Of a DNA stretch of 64,000 nt, positions 50,643 to 58,574 are shown piece after piece. Both the position numbers and the translations under genes were made by a program. How positions within the stretch are numbered: position 1 is the stretch's first letter; every line of letters starts with the position of its first letter. The notes beneath the pieces were generated by a model. That model made no database searches. It was not told the DNA's origin and saw only the letters and a program-made list of their open reading frames with translations. The stretch spans positions 1 to 64,000 of the forward strand of contig JAZNNQ010000054.1 of NCBI GenBank assembly GCA_045580305.1, given 5' to 3'. Source of the stretch: RGIG7332 sp045580305 (GTDB lineage Bacteria > Bacillota > Clostridia > Oscillospirales > JAAYXM01).

Positions 50643-51920
50643 ATGTTAGATATCAGAGTAATTAAAGAAAATCCGGAAAAGGTCAAGGCTTCTCTTGCCC
50701 GCCGCAACAAAAGCTACGATGCCGAGATCGACAGAGTATTGGAGCTTGACGCGGCTCGCCGTGAATTAATCGGAAAGACCGAGGCCCTCAAGGCAGAGCA
50801 AAACACGGTTTCCAAGAAGATCCCCCAGATGAAGAAAGCAGGGGAAGATGTGAGCGCGGTTTTTGCTGAAATGAAAAAAATTGCGGACACTGTTAAGGAA
50901 TTAGACGCGAAGCTCCGTGAGATTGACGATGAAATTTTAGCAACCCTTCTTCCTATTCCCAACACGCCCAATGACAGAATACCCGATGGTTTGGACAGCG
51001 ACAGCAATGTTGAGATCCGCCGTGTTGGTACACCTCGCGAGTTTGATTTCGAGCCCAAAGCACACTGGGATATCGGCGAAAATCTCGGAACATTAGATCC
51101 TGCTACTGCAGCAAAGGTTACCGGTGCACGCTTCCACTTCTACTGCGGTGCCGCTGCAAAGCTTGAGCGCGCTATTATGAACTTTTTCCTTGACAGCCAT
51201 GCTGAACACGGATACACCGAAATTTTCCCTCCCTTTATGGTAAATCGTGCATCAATGACCGGTACCGGCCAGCTTCCCAAATTTGAAGAAGATGCATTTA
51301 AAGTTGAAGGTACCGATTATTTCCTTATCCCTACTGCTGAGGTCCCGGTTACCAATATGCACAGAAATGAAATCCTTGACGGTCTTGATGATGCAATTAA
51401 ATACTGCGCTTATTCCGCTTGCTTCCGTGCCGAGGCGGGCAGTGCGGGCCGTGATACACGCGGTCTTATTCGTCAGCATCAGTTTAATAAGGTAGAGCTT
51501 GTAAAGTTTGCTACACCTGAGAAATCTTATGATGAATTAGAGTCTCTCACCCGCGATGCAGAATATGTTCTCGAAAAATTAGGTCTTCCGTATCGTGTAG
51601 TTATGCTTTGTGCCGGCGATCTCGGCTTCTCTTCTGCAATGACCTACGATATTGAGGTTTGGATGCCCTCCTACGGCAGATATGTTGAGATTTCCTCTTG
51701 CTCCAACTTTGAGGATTATCAGGCACGCCGCGCTTCCATCCGCTTTAAGAATGCTGAGTCTCCTAAGCCCCGCTTGGTTCACACATTAAACGGCTCCGGC
51801 GTCGCTCTCGGTCGTACAACCGCCGCTATTTTAGAGAATTATCAGAATGCCGACGGCTCTGTTACTATTCCCGAGGCGCTTCGTCCTTACTTAAACGGTT
51901 TAGAGAAAATTACTCTGTAA
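50643..51920 (+). CDS. serS: Seryl-tRNA synthetase
   Basis: SerS charges tRNA-Ser and tRNA-Sec. The 425-residue protein has the N-terminal antiparallel coiled-coil arm that contacts the tRNA (about 30-100), motif 2 in CFRAEAGSAGRDTRGLIRQHQFNKVE (spelled across 262-287) and motif 3 in LNGSGVALGRTTAAILEN (about 383-400). The ATG at 50643 lies 5 nt after the stop of the coiled-coil protein gene, with AAAGGTG upstream. No T-box precedes it. It is the last gene before a terminator. Confidence 0.97.
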   Translation: MLDIRVIKENPEKVKASLARRNKSYDAEIDRVLELDAARRELIGKTEALKAEQNTVSKKIPQMKKAGEDVSAVFAEMKKIADTVKELDAKLREIDDEILATLLPIPNTPNDRIPDGLDSDSNVEIRRVGTPREFDFEPKAHWDIGENLGTLDPATAAKVTGARFHFYCGAAAKLERAIMNFFLDSHAEHGYTEIFPPFMVNRASMTGTGQLPKFEEDAFKVEGTDYFLIPTAEVPVTNMHRNEILDGLDDAIKYCAYSACFRAEAGSAGRDTRGLIRQHQFNKVELVKFATPEKSYDELESLTRDAEYVLEKLGLPYRVVMLCAGDLGFSSAMTYDIEVWMPSYGRYVEISSCSNFEDYQARRASIRFKNAESPKPRLVHTLNGSGVALGRTTAAILENYQNADGSVTIPEALRPYLNGLEKITL

Positions 51921-51927
51921 AGAGCAC

Positions 51928-51963
51928 AAAAACCCCGTATCCTTTAGGATACGGGGTTTTTTT
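51928..51963. terminator. Bidirectional terminator between serS and jag
   Basis: AAAAACCCCGTATCC pairs with GGATACGGGGTTTTT around a TTTA loop, 8 nt after serS and 10 nt beyond the jag stop on the other strand. Confidence 0.93.
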
Positions 51964-51972
51964 ATATTTCTT

Positions 51973-52650
51973 TTACTTACTGTAACGGGGACGGTAGGGA
52001 CGGCGGTAGGTTGCCGCATCGCTTCCGGTGTAGTTGATAACCACACGGCGGTTAGGCTCAACGCCTGTTGAAGAGGTTGATATGTTCTCAACATCCTGAA
52101 GGGTTGCGTGAATAACATGACGCTCATAAGCGTTCATAGGCTCAAGAACTTTATTTCTCTTATACTTAAGCACCTGGCCTGCAACCTTCTTTGCAAGGTT
52201 TTCCAGAGTCTCTGCACGCTTTGCACGGTAATTTTCGGTATCTACCATAACGCGTATATGCTCATCACGACCTTTGTTTGCAACTAAATTTGCAATGTGC
52301 TGGATCGCATCAAGCGTTTCACCGCGACGACCGATGAGCATACCCATATTCTCACCGCTAAGCTCGATGGCGATGTTGCCCTCCTCGGTCATTTTGGACT
52401 CTACCTTAGCGTCATCACCCATTTTCTGGAGCATGGTAGCAAGAAAATCCTCGACGCTTGAAGCGCTCTCTGCTTCCTCTAAAGATACTAAAACCTTTGC
52501 AGGGGTACTGCCGATGCCTAAAAAGCCGGATTTTGGGGTTTCAAGAACCTCTACAGATACTAAATCGCGATCTTCAATACCAAGCATTTCAAGAGCTGCC
52601 GCAACAGCCTCTTCTATTGTTTTTCCCTGTGCTTCAACACTTTTTTTCAT
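51973..52650 (-). CDS. jag: RNA-binding protein Jag (KhpB)
   Basis: Jag/KhpB is an RNA-binding protein tied to cell elongation and division control. The 225-residue protein has a Jag N-domain (about 1-50; GKTIEEAVAAALEMLG and SGFLGIGSTPAKV), a KH domain with GMLIGRRGETLDAIQHIAN (about 103-121) and an R3H domain with MNAYERHVIHATLQD (about 175-189). It directly abuts the yidC stop, the usual spoIIIJ-jag pair. The C-terminal tail is Arg/Tyr-rich. Confidence 0.95.
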   Translation of the reverse strand: MKKSVEAQGKTIEEAVAAALEMLGIEDRDLVSVEVLETPKSGFLGIGSTPAKVLVSLEEAESASSVEDFLATMLQKMGDDAKVESKMTEEGNIAIELSGENMGMLIGRRGETLDAIQHIANLVANKGRDEHIRVMVDTENYRAKRAETLENLAKKVAGQVLKYKRNKVLEPMNAYERHVIHATLQDVENISTSSTGVEPNRRVVINYTGSDAATYRRPYRPRYSK

Positions 52651-53448
52651 TTACTTTTTCCCCTCCTGTTTTTTTGACGGTTTGTATTTTGAATAATACC
52701 ACTGAAGTGCCGGCTCCTGTGCAACTGAAAGCAGGTTATTTACTACCCAATAGAAGCCGAGGCCTGCCGGAACGACAAATGCGATCCATACCGACATAAG
52801 CGGCATAAGCATTGTCATCATACCGGTTGACGGGTTTTCCTGACCGTTTGCAGGTGCGGGCTGATACTTCTTTGATATCCAGGAGAACAAATAAGATGTA
52901 GCACCGGAAAGAATCGGGATTATCCAAAGAATATTGAACTGACTGAAGCTGGGTGTGCCGGATAGGTCAATACCTAAGAAATTAAAATCAACCATACCGG
53001 AAACCGCTGCTATCTGGATCTCAGCGTTGCTGACGCCCATATCAAGCGCTACCTTAAACTGCTCGGCAAGAGCTTTGATTGCAGCCTCGTCCATACCAAA
53101 CATAAAAGTGAGCGGCTGACGGACAACAGCGTAAAGACCAAGCATTATAGGGAATGTGAGAAGAAGGGGGAGACATCCACCCATCATACTTACATTTTCC
53201 TCTTTATAAAGCTTCTGAACGGCAAGTGCATATTTTTCCTTATCATCTTTATATTTTTTTTCAAGCTCCTTGAGTTTCGGCTGGATCTTCTGCATTCCGA
53301 TCATACTTTTTTTGCTTTTCATCTGGAAAGGCAGGAGAACGAGCTTTGCAAGAAGAGTAAAGAGAATAAGAGAAATGCCGTAAGATCCGAAAATTTCATA
53401 AAGTTGCATTAATACCCATCCAAAAGGACGCGCAATAAAATCAAACAT
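52651..53448 (-). CDS. yidC: Membrane protein insertase YidC (SpoIIIJ/OxaA)
   Basis: YidC inserts and folds membrane proteins alone or with SecYEG. The 265-residue protein has five hydrophobic segments and the family block LVLLPFQMKSKKSMIGMQKIQPKL (spelled across 36-59), GCLPLLLTFPIMLGLY (about 92-107) and a late VPAGLGFYWVVNN. The Gram-positive type lacks the large periplasmic domain. No lipobox Cys is visible at the N-terminus. Starts 21 nt after yidD and is translated next to jag. Confidence 0.96.
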   Translation of the reverse strand: MFDFIARPFGWVLMQLYEIFGSYGISLILFTLLAKLVLLPFQMKSKKSMIGMQKIQPKLKELEKKYKDDKEKYALAVQKLYKEENVSMMGGCLPLLLTFPIMLGLYAVVRQPLTFMFGMDEAAIKALAEQFKVALDMGVSNAEIQIAAVSGMVDFNFLGIDLSGTPSFSQFNILWIIPILSGATSYLFSWISKKYQPAPANGQENPSTGMMTMLMPLMSVWIAFVVPAGLGFYWVVNNLLSVAQEPALQWYYSKYKPSKKQEGKK

Positions 53449-53469
53449 ATTAAAATTACCTTTCTTTTA

Positions 53470-53682
53470 TTACTCTACCGGGTCATACCCGGATTTCCCG
53501 CTAAAGGGATGACAACGAAGCAGGCGACGAATCGCCAGATACGAGCCCTTCAGGGCACCGTATTTTTCAATAGCCTCCAGCGCATATTGCGAGCAGGTAG
53601 GCGTAAACCGACAGCAGGGCGGCTTGTGGGGAGATATACTTTTTCTGTAAAAGCGAATTAAAAATAAAAGAAATCTTTTCAT
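53470..53682 (-). CDS. yidD: Membrane protein insertion efficiency factor YidD
   Basis: YidD is a small membrane-associated protein that aids YidC-dependent insertion. The 70-residue product has the complete family pattern: LIRFYRKSISPHKPPCCRF, TPTCSQYALEAIEKYG and RLLRCHPFSGKSGYDPV, including its conserved cysteines. Its ATG overlaps the rnpA stop by 4 nt. Order rpmH-rnpA-yidD-yidC-jag is that of most Firmicutes. Confidence 0.97.
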   Translation of the reverse strand: MKRFLLFLIRFYRKSISPHKPPCCRFTPTCSQYALEAIEKYGALKGSYLAIRRLLRCHPFSGKSGYDPVE

Positions 53683-54023
53683 TCTTCATCCCCAACCAAA
53701 ATACCCAACTCCTCTGCCAGCGAGAGAAGCGACTTCTCTATCTGCGCGTAGGTGGCATCCTTTGCCCTTACTCGCGCAACTACAATAATATCCGCACAGT
53801 CCGAGAAACGCGCTTCATTAAGACGAAACGCCTCACGAATACGACGGCGGACGCGGTTTCTGATTACCGCACAACCAACCTTTGTACTTACCGTAATCCC
53901 AAGGCGCCGCGGCCCCTTCTTTTTCTCAATAGCATAAAGAGCAAGATAGGGGGATACCTTAGATTTTCCACGGTTATAAAGGCGGCGAAATTCATAATTT
54001 TTCTTAATTGTATCAGTTTTCAT
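53679..54023 (-). CDS. rnpA: Ribonuclease P protein component
   Basis: RnpA helps the RNase P RNA bind precursor tRNA. The 114-residue protein has the N-terminal YEFRRLYNRGK segment, LGITVSTKVGCAVIRNRVRRRIREAFR with the RNR signature (about 58-72) and a C-terminal helix. The ATG at 54023 has an AGGAGC site about 7 nt upstream. The 93 nt between rpmH and rnpA hold possible alternative stems (TTAAGCG/CGCTTAA and GGTAAG/CTTACC) followed by a T run. Confidence 0.96.
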   Translation of the reverse strand: MKTDTIKKNYEFRRLYNRGKSKVSPYLALYAIEKKKGPRRLGITVSTKVGCAVIRNRVRRRIREAFRLNEARFSDCADIIVVARVRAKDATYAQIEKSLLSLAEELGILVGDEE

Positions 54024-54116
54024 TCAAGAGCTCCTGACAATAAAAAAGGGTAAGCATTAAGCGACATTAGTTTTTGCCACTTCCCACTTACCGCTTAATT
54101 TGCAACTTATCGTCGC

Positions 54117-54251
54117 TTAGTGTGTAAGACGAGCTCTGCCCTTTGCACGGCGTCTTGCTAAAACCTTCTTGCCGTTACGGGTGCTCATTCTTTTTCTAAA
54201 ACCATGCTCCTTAGCACGATGTCTCTTCTTAGGCTGGAATGTACGAACCAT
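54117..54251 (-). CDS. rpmH: 50S ribosomal protein L34
   Basis: L34 is a short basic large-subunit protein. The 44-residue frame reads MVRTFQPKKRHRAKEHGF followed by RKRMSTRNGKKVLARRRAKGR and a short ending RLTH, a complete L34. A GGAGGTG site lies 6 nt before the ATG at 54251. It heads the rpmH-rnpA-yidD-yidC-jag operon, divergent from dnaA, the hallmark of the bacterial origin region. Confidence 0.98.
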   Translation of the reverse strand: MVRTFQPKKRHRAKEHGFRKRMSTRNGKKVLARRRAKGRARLTH

Positions 54252-54355
54252 TTAAAACACCTCCAAATCAAATTTTCTGTTATAAATACCGGACTAAGTC
54301 CGCTTTTTCAGGCTTATGCCGCTATCCATAACTGCCTGATACGGGTACATAGGCT

Positions 54356-54385
54356 ATTATATAACAGGTTATTTCCATATGTCAA
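54356..54385 (-). promoter_or_regulatory. Promoter of the rpmH-rnpA-yidD-yidC-jag operon
   Basis: Minus strand TTGACA (54385-54380), 18 nt and TATAAT (54361-54356), both perfect, about 105 nt before rpmH. Confidence 0.85.
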
Positions 54386-54439
54386 GAAAAACTTTTGCAA
54401 AAAACACTTTTTTTTATCCTATTTTTTCCGTAATTTTGT

Positions 54440-54468
54440 TTGCTTTTTTAGGGTTTTTATGCTACAAT
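54440..54468 (+). promoter_or_regulatory. Promoter of dnaA
   Basis: TTGCTT (54440-54445), 17 nt and TACAAT (54463-54468), 62 nt before the dnaA ATG. No strong DnaA box overlaps it, so direct autoregulation at this promoter is not evident. Confidence 0.65.
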
Positions 54469-54530
54469 GTAATAGTAAAATTTTCGTTTCCAAACAAAGG
54501 TTTTAACTATATAAAAGGGGATATATTTTT

Positions 54531-55835
54531 ATGAATTCTGCTGCTGATGTTTGGTCTATGGTCTTACAGATCATGTCGCAACAAATGAACATTAATGAAA
54601 TAACCATAAACACCTGGTTTAATGACGCTTCGGCGGTTTCTTTTGACAATAATAAACTTGTTATTGCAACTCCCACACCATTTAAAAAAGAGCGTATTGT
54701 AAGCCTTTATAAAGATAAAATTTTAGAGGCACTTAAACTCCTTTTTTCTATGAATATTGAACTTGATATTTATGCTGAAAATGAAATAAGTTCCGAACCT
54801 ATTAAGAATCTTCCCGATGACGATGATTATTCTTTCGAACGCTTTATTGTCGGAAGCTCTAACCAAATGGCGCATGCCGCGGCAAAAGCAGCTGCCGAGA
54901 AACCTGCTTCCGTTCATAATAACCCACTTCTTATTTACGGTGGACCGGGACTTGGAAAAACGCATCTTCTCAACGCTATTTCCGGTACAACCAAGAAAAA
55001 TAATCCCAATGCAAATGTTGTATATGTAAATGCTGAATTTTTTACAAATGAACTTATCGAATGCATCAGAAACGGTGATGTCTCTGTTTTCCGTAATAAA
55101 TACAGAAATAGCGACCTTCTCCTGGTAGACGATATTCAGTTTATTGCCGGTAAAGAGCGTACTCAAGAAGAGTTTTTCCATACTTTTAACGCTCTTTATG
55201 ATGCTAAAAAGCAGATAGTACTTACATCAGATCGTCTTCCCAAGGAAATGGCAACTCTTGAAGAAAGACTTCGTACTCGTTTTGAAGCTGGCCTTATGGT
55301 AGATATTCAGCCGCCGGATTACGAAACAAGAATGGCAATTATAAGCCATAAAGCAAATCGCCTTGGTCTTAATTTACCACAGGACTTAAAAGAACTCATT
55401 GCAAACAGCATTACCTCAAATGTCCGCCAACTTGAAGGTGTTGTTAAAAAAATTCTTGCCCAGCGCGATCTTGTTTCAGCAGAAATAAATGAAGAAACGG
55501 TAAATGAAGCTATAAAGATTGTATTTAAAGAAAATACCGGTCTTAACCCTACTCCCGAAATGGTTGTTTCCGAGGTTTCAAAATACTATCAAATTGAAGA
55601 AGACGAAATTAAGGGTAAAAATCGCTCAAAAAATATTGTTCTTGCCCGTCAGGTTTCTATGTACTTAATTTATACTATTATTCCTTCTTCATCATATCCC
55701 GATATTGCAAAGTTTTTTAAATGTGATCATACAACAGTTATGCACTCCTGTAACAAAATTAAGGATAAATGTAAAGAAAACGAAGAACTTGAAAGAATAG
55801 TCAAAGATATTAAAAACAACATTATCGGCAAATAA
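54531..55835 (+). CDS. dnaA: Chromosomal replication initiator protein DnaA
   Basis: DnaA binds boxes at oriC, melts DNA and loads the helicase. The 434-residue protein has domain I (about 1-85), a short linker, the AAA+ domain with Walker A YGGPGLGKTHLL (about 139-150), Walker B LLLVDDIQF and the arginine finger region LRTRFEAGL, and domain IV (about 345-434) with the DHTTVMHS signature. The Arg usually found just before DHTTV is Cys here (FFKCDHTTV instead of FGGRDHTTV), an unusual change in the DNA-binding helix. Codon use is AT-rich compared with the 17-25 kb genes. Confidence 0.97.
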   Translation: MNSAADVWSMVLQIMSQQMNINEITINTWFNDASAVSFDNNKLVIATPTPFKKERIVSLYKDKILEALKLLFSMNIELDIYAENEISSEPIKNLPDDDDYSFERFIVGSSNQMAHAAAKAAAEKPASVHNNPLLIYGGPGLGKTHLLNAISGTTKKNNPNANVVYVNAEFFTNELIECIRNGDVSVFRNKYRNSDLLLVDDIQFIAGKERTQEEFFHTFNALYDAKKQIVLTSDRLPKEMATLEERLRTRFEAGLMVDIQPPDYETRMAIISHKANRLGLNLPQDLKELIANSITSNVRQLEGVVKKILAQRDLVSAEINEETVNEAIKIVFKENTGLNPTPEMVVSEVSKYYQIEEDEIKGKNRSKNIVLARQVSMYLIYTIIPSSSYPDIAKFFKCDHTTVMHSCNKIKDKCKENEELERIVKDIKNNIIGK

Positions 55836-56065
55836 TTTTTTCCACAAAAACCTGTTAATTTAACATTAATAACCTGTGGAAAAAAATTACTCTGTTTTTT
55901 ACCTGTTTTTTTCCACATCGTTTTCACATTTTTCTGTTGGCGATTTTTGTCAGTATTTTTAAGACCTAAATACAGTTTTCCACAGTTTCAACATTACTAA
56001 TACTTATACTAAAATATTATTATATTTATTATCTTTTATTTTTATTACTGAAAGAAGGAAAAATT
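55836..56065. other. Candidate chromosomal origin oriC (dnaA-dnaN intergenic)
   Basis: Four exact copies of the box TTTTCCACA occur within 150 bp: plus strand at 55838, 55909 and 55976, and minus strand at 55875-55883. The last box is followed by 9 nt and a run of triplets TTA-CTA-ATA-CTT-ATA-CTA (55994-56011), resembling DnaA-trio elements. An almost pure AT stretch (56012-56048) that could melt comes next. Box cluster, trio-like run and AT-rich region in this order match the unwinding side of the Bacillus origin. Experimental proof is lacking. Confidence 0.85.
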
Positions 56066-57181
56066 ATGAAGTTCAGCTGCGAAAAAGCAATTCTACAGGA
56101 AGCTATCTCGACTACCTCATGGGCGGTATCTGCAAAAAGTGCTATACCAACATTAGAAGGATTACTTATTGAAGCGGATACCACTGTTAAAATCACCGGC
56201 TACAATCTTGAAACCGGCGTTTCTACCCGCATTCCCTCTGATGTTGTTATACCTGGTAAGGTAGTAATAAATGCAAAAATTTTAAGCGATATCATCCGCT
56301 ACTTCCCGGACGATGTTGTAACCTTTTCTGTTTCTGAAACACTTACCGTTTTAATTATGTGCGGTAATGCAAAGTACGAAATCATGGGTCTTCCTGCAGA
56401 TGAATTTCCAAATCTTCCCGAAATAGAAGACGATCATGTTTTAATTTTACCTCAGAATGTTTTAAAATCCATGATCTCGCAAACTATTTTTGCTATCAGC
56501 ACAAACGACAACAAGCCTGTACATACAGGTTCCTTATTTGAAATTGAAAACAATACATTAAATGTGGTTTCTGTTGACGGCTTCCGTCTTGCTATCAGAA
56601 CAGAAACTCTCGAAAGCACAAGCACTACTGATAATTTCTCATTTATTGTGCCCGGTCATACTCTTAAAGAAATTGAAAAGATTATGGACGATGTTGACGA
56701 AGAAATTAAAATTATGCTTGGTAAAAAGCATATCACCTTTACCGTAGGAGAGACCACACTTATCTCTCGTGTGCTTGAGGGTGAATTCTTAAACTACAAA
56801 AATGCTATTCCAAAAACTTGCTCATTTACCACCTGTGTTGGTGTAAGAGATCTTATTTCTTCACTTGAGCGTGTTTCAATTATTATAAATGAGCGTATTA
56901 AAAATCCGGTGCGCTGTAACTTTACCGAAAGCAGTATGAAGCTCTCTTGTACAACTCCTCTTGGTAAATCTCAGGACGAGTGTATTTTAAAAAGTGCTGC
57001 AGAGCCGCTGGAAATCGGATTTAATAACCGTTATTTCTTAGATGCACTTAAGGCTTGTCCGGATTCCGAAGTTTTGATGGAACTTAATACTCACTTATCA
57101 CCTATCGTTTTAAAGCCGATTGAAGGAAATTCATATCTCTATCTTATTTTACCGGTTAGACTTAAGTCTGATATGGAATAA
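56066..57181 (+). CDS. dnaN: DNA polymerase III sliding clamp, beta subunit
   Basis: The beta clamp encircles DNA and tethers polymerase III and other partners. The 371-residue protein has the three-domain clamp layout, MKFSCEKAILQEAI at the start, SVDGFRLAIR (about 167-176), and the C-terminal LILPVRL typical of the clamp end. An AAGAAGGA site precedes the ATG at 56066. It lies directly after the origin candidate and 3 nt before recF. Confidence 0.97.
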   Translation: MKFSCEKAILQEAISTTSWAVSAKSAIPTLEGLLIEADTTVKITGYNLETGVSTRIPSDVVIPGKVVINAKILSDIIRYFPDDVVTFSVSETLTVLIMCGNAKYEIMGLPADEFPNLPEIEDDHVLILPQNVLKSMISQTIFAISTNDNKPVHTGSLFEIENNTLNVVSVDGFRLAIRTETLESTSTTDNFSFIVPGHTLKEIEKIMDDVDEEIKIMLGKKHITFTVGETTLISRVLEGEFLNYKNAIPKTCSFTTCVGVRDLISSLERVSIIINERIKNPVRCNFTESSMKLSCTTPLGKSQDECILKSAAEPLEIGFNNRYFLDALKACPDSEVLMELNTHLSPIVLKPIEGNSYLYLILPVRLKSDME

Positions 57182-57184
57182 AAA

Positions 57185-58279
57185 ATGAAAATTAAATCTC
57201 TTGTTCTTAAAAACTTTAAAAATTATAAAAACGCTGAATTTGCCTTTTCAGACAGAATAAATGTAATAAGCGGCGAAAATGCCCAGGGTAAAACTAATCT
57301 TCTTGAAGCAATTTTTTACCTTTCCTGTGTAAAAACAATTCACGCAAAAAAAGAGCGTGACTTAATCTGTTTTGGCGATGAGGAAGCTTCTGTTATAGCA
57401 AACGCGGAAAGCGCAATGAGAAATCTCGATATCAGAATCGACATTTCTACTTCGCCACGCAGGATTTTTGTAAACGGCATAAAGCAGCAAAAAGTTACCG
57501 AATATATTGGAAATATTCAATCTGTATTATTTATTCCCGATGATTTGTCAATGATTAAAGAGGGTCCTTTTATAAGACGACGCTTTTTAAATATCGCAAT
57601 TTCGCAGCTGAAACCAAATTATTTAAGTGCACTTTCGCGCTATAACAAAATATTGGAACAAAAAAATAAACTGTTAAAGCAGGAAAATAAAGATCCTGTC
57701 CTTTTAGATATTTATAATGAAAGGCTCAGTCAATATGGCGCGACAATTATCAAATATCGCGCAGACTTTGTTAAGCAAATAGCCGAAGAAGCGGAAAAAA
57801 ATCATTATGAAATGTCAAATAAAAGAGAAAAATTACAGATCGTATACAAAACTGACAGATATATTACGGATGATTGTAATATCGAAGAAGCTTTGTATAA
57901 TCATATGAGCGAAAGAATAAATGCCGAGATTGAAAGTGAAATGTCGCTTGTGGGGCCTCACCGTGATGATTTGATTTTCCTTATAAATGACATAAGTGCA
58001 AAGGATTTTGCTTCACAAGGACAGATAAGAACTGCAATTTTATCTACAAAGCTTGCAGAGCGTGAGGTATTTTATAAAAATACCGGCGAATATCCAATAC
58101 TTTTACTGGATGATGTACTTTCCGAGCTGGATGTCACACGACAAAATTATGTTTTAAACAAAATTGACAAGGGCCAGGTTTTTATAACCAGCTGTGAAAA
58201 CTTAATTTCACCGGCTATGGAATGTGGTAAGCTCTTTGAAATTGAAAACGGAATACTTAAAGGAAGCAGGGAGTTTTAG
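57185..58279 (+). CDS. recF: DNA replication and repair protein RecF
   Basis: RecF is an SMC-like ATPase that guides RecA loading at gaps through RecO and RecR. The 364-residue protein has KSLVLKNFKNYKN at the start, Walker A ISGENAQGKTNLLEAI (about 29-44), the signature ASQGQIRTAILSTKLAE (about 274-290) and Walker B ILLLDDVLSELD (about 305-316). It follows dnaN by 3 nt. The Arg normally near SQGQ(Q)RT is kept. AT-rich codon use as in dnaA. Confidence 0.96.
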   Translation: MKIKSLVLKNFKNYKNAEFAFSDRINVISGENAQGKTNLLEAIFYLSCVKTIHAKKERDLICFGDEEASVIANAESAMRNLDIRIDISTSPRRIFVNGIKQQKVTEYIGNIQSVLFIPDDLSMIKEGPFIRRRFLNIAISQLKPNYLSALSRYNKILEQKNKLLKQENKDPVLLDIYNERLSQYGATIIKYRADFVKQIAEEAEKNHYEMSNKREKLQIVYKTDRYITDDCNIEEALYNHMSERINAEIESEMSLVGPHRDDLIFLINDISAKDFASQGQIRTAILSTKLAEREVFYKNTGEYPILLLDDVLSELDVTRQNYVLNKIDKGQVFITSCENLISPAMECGKLFEIENGILKGSREF

Positions 58280-58280
58280 A

Positions 58281-58553
58281 ATGTATCTGCATCTGGGTGA
58301 AGAAACGGTTATAAGAGATCAGGATGTAATAGGTATTTTTGATCTTGAAATAACATCACAATCCAAAATAACACGCACTTTTCTTGCAAAGCAGGAAAAG
58401 GACAAAAATGTAGTAAATGTAAGCGAAGAACTACCGCGTTCCTTTATTGTATGTAATAACAATAAAAAAAATACAACCTACATTTCACAAATATCATCGC
58501 AAACACTTACCCGCCGTTCGAAAAGCACTTTGATGACGGCAAATTTAGAATAA
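58281..58553 (+). CDS. remB: RemB/YaaB-like DUF370 protein
   Basis: RemB (YaaB) is a small protein encoded between recF and gyrB in Bacillus and linked to extracellular matrix regulation. The 90-residue product MYLHLGEETVIRDQDVIGIF... has the strand pattern and position of that family, with the SFIVCN and TYISQISSQTLTRR segments. I chose the ATG at 58281, just after the recF stop, with GGGAG upstream. An ATG 19 codons earlier lies inside recF. Function in this organism is unknown. Confidence 0.85.
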   Translation: MYLHLGEETVIRDQDVIGIFDLEITSQSKITRTFLAKQEKDKNVVNVSEELPRSFIVCNNNKKNTTYISQISSQTLTRRSKSTLMTANLE

Positions 58554-58574
58554 ACAGACGGGGGAATGAAATTT

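Noticed and set aside
54204..54506. 100-codon plus-strand frame over rpmH and the dnaA promoter
   Set aside because: It is antisense to rpmH, covers two clear promoters and has no ribosome site.
54252..54530. Second origin half upstream of dnaA
   Set aside because: Only poor box matches such as TATCCATAA occur; the region is explained by the two divergent promoters.
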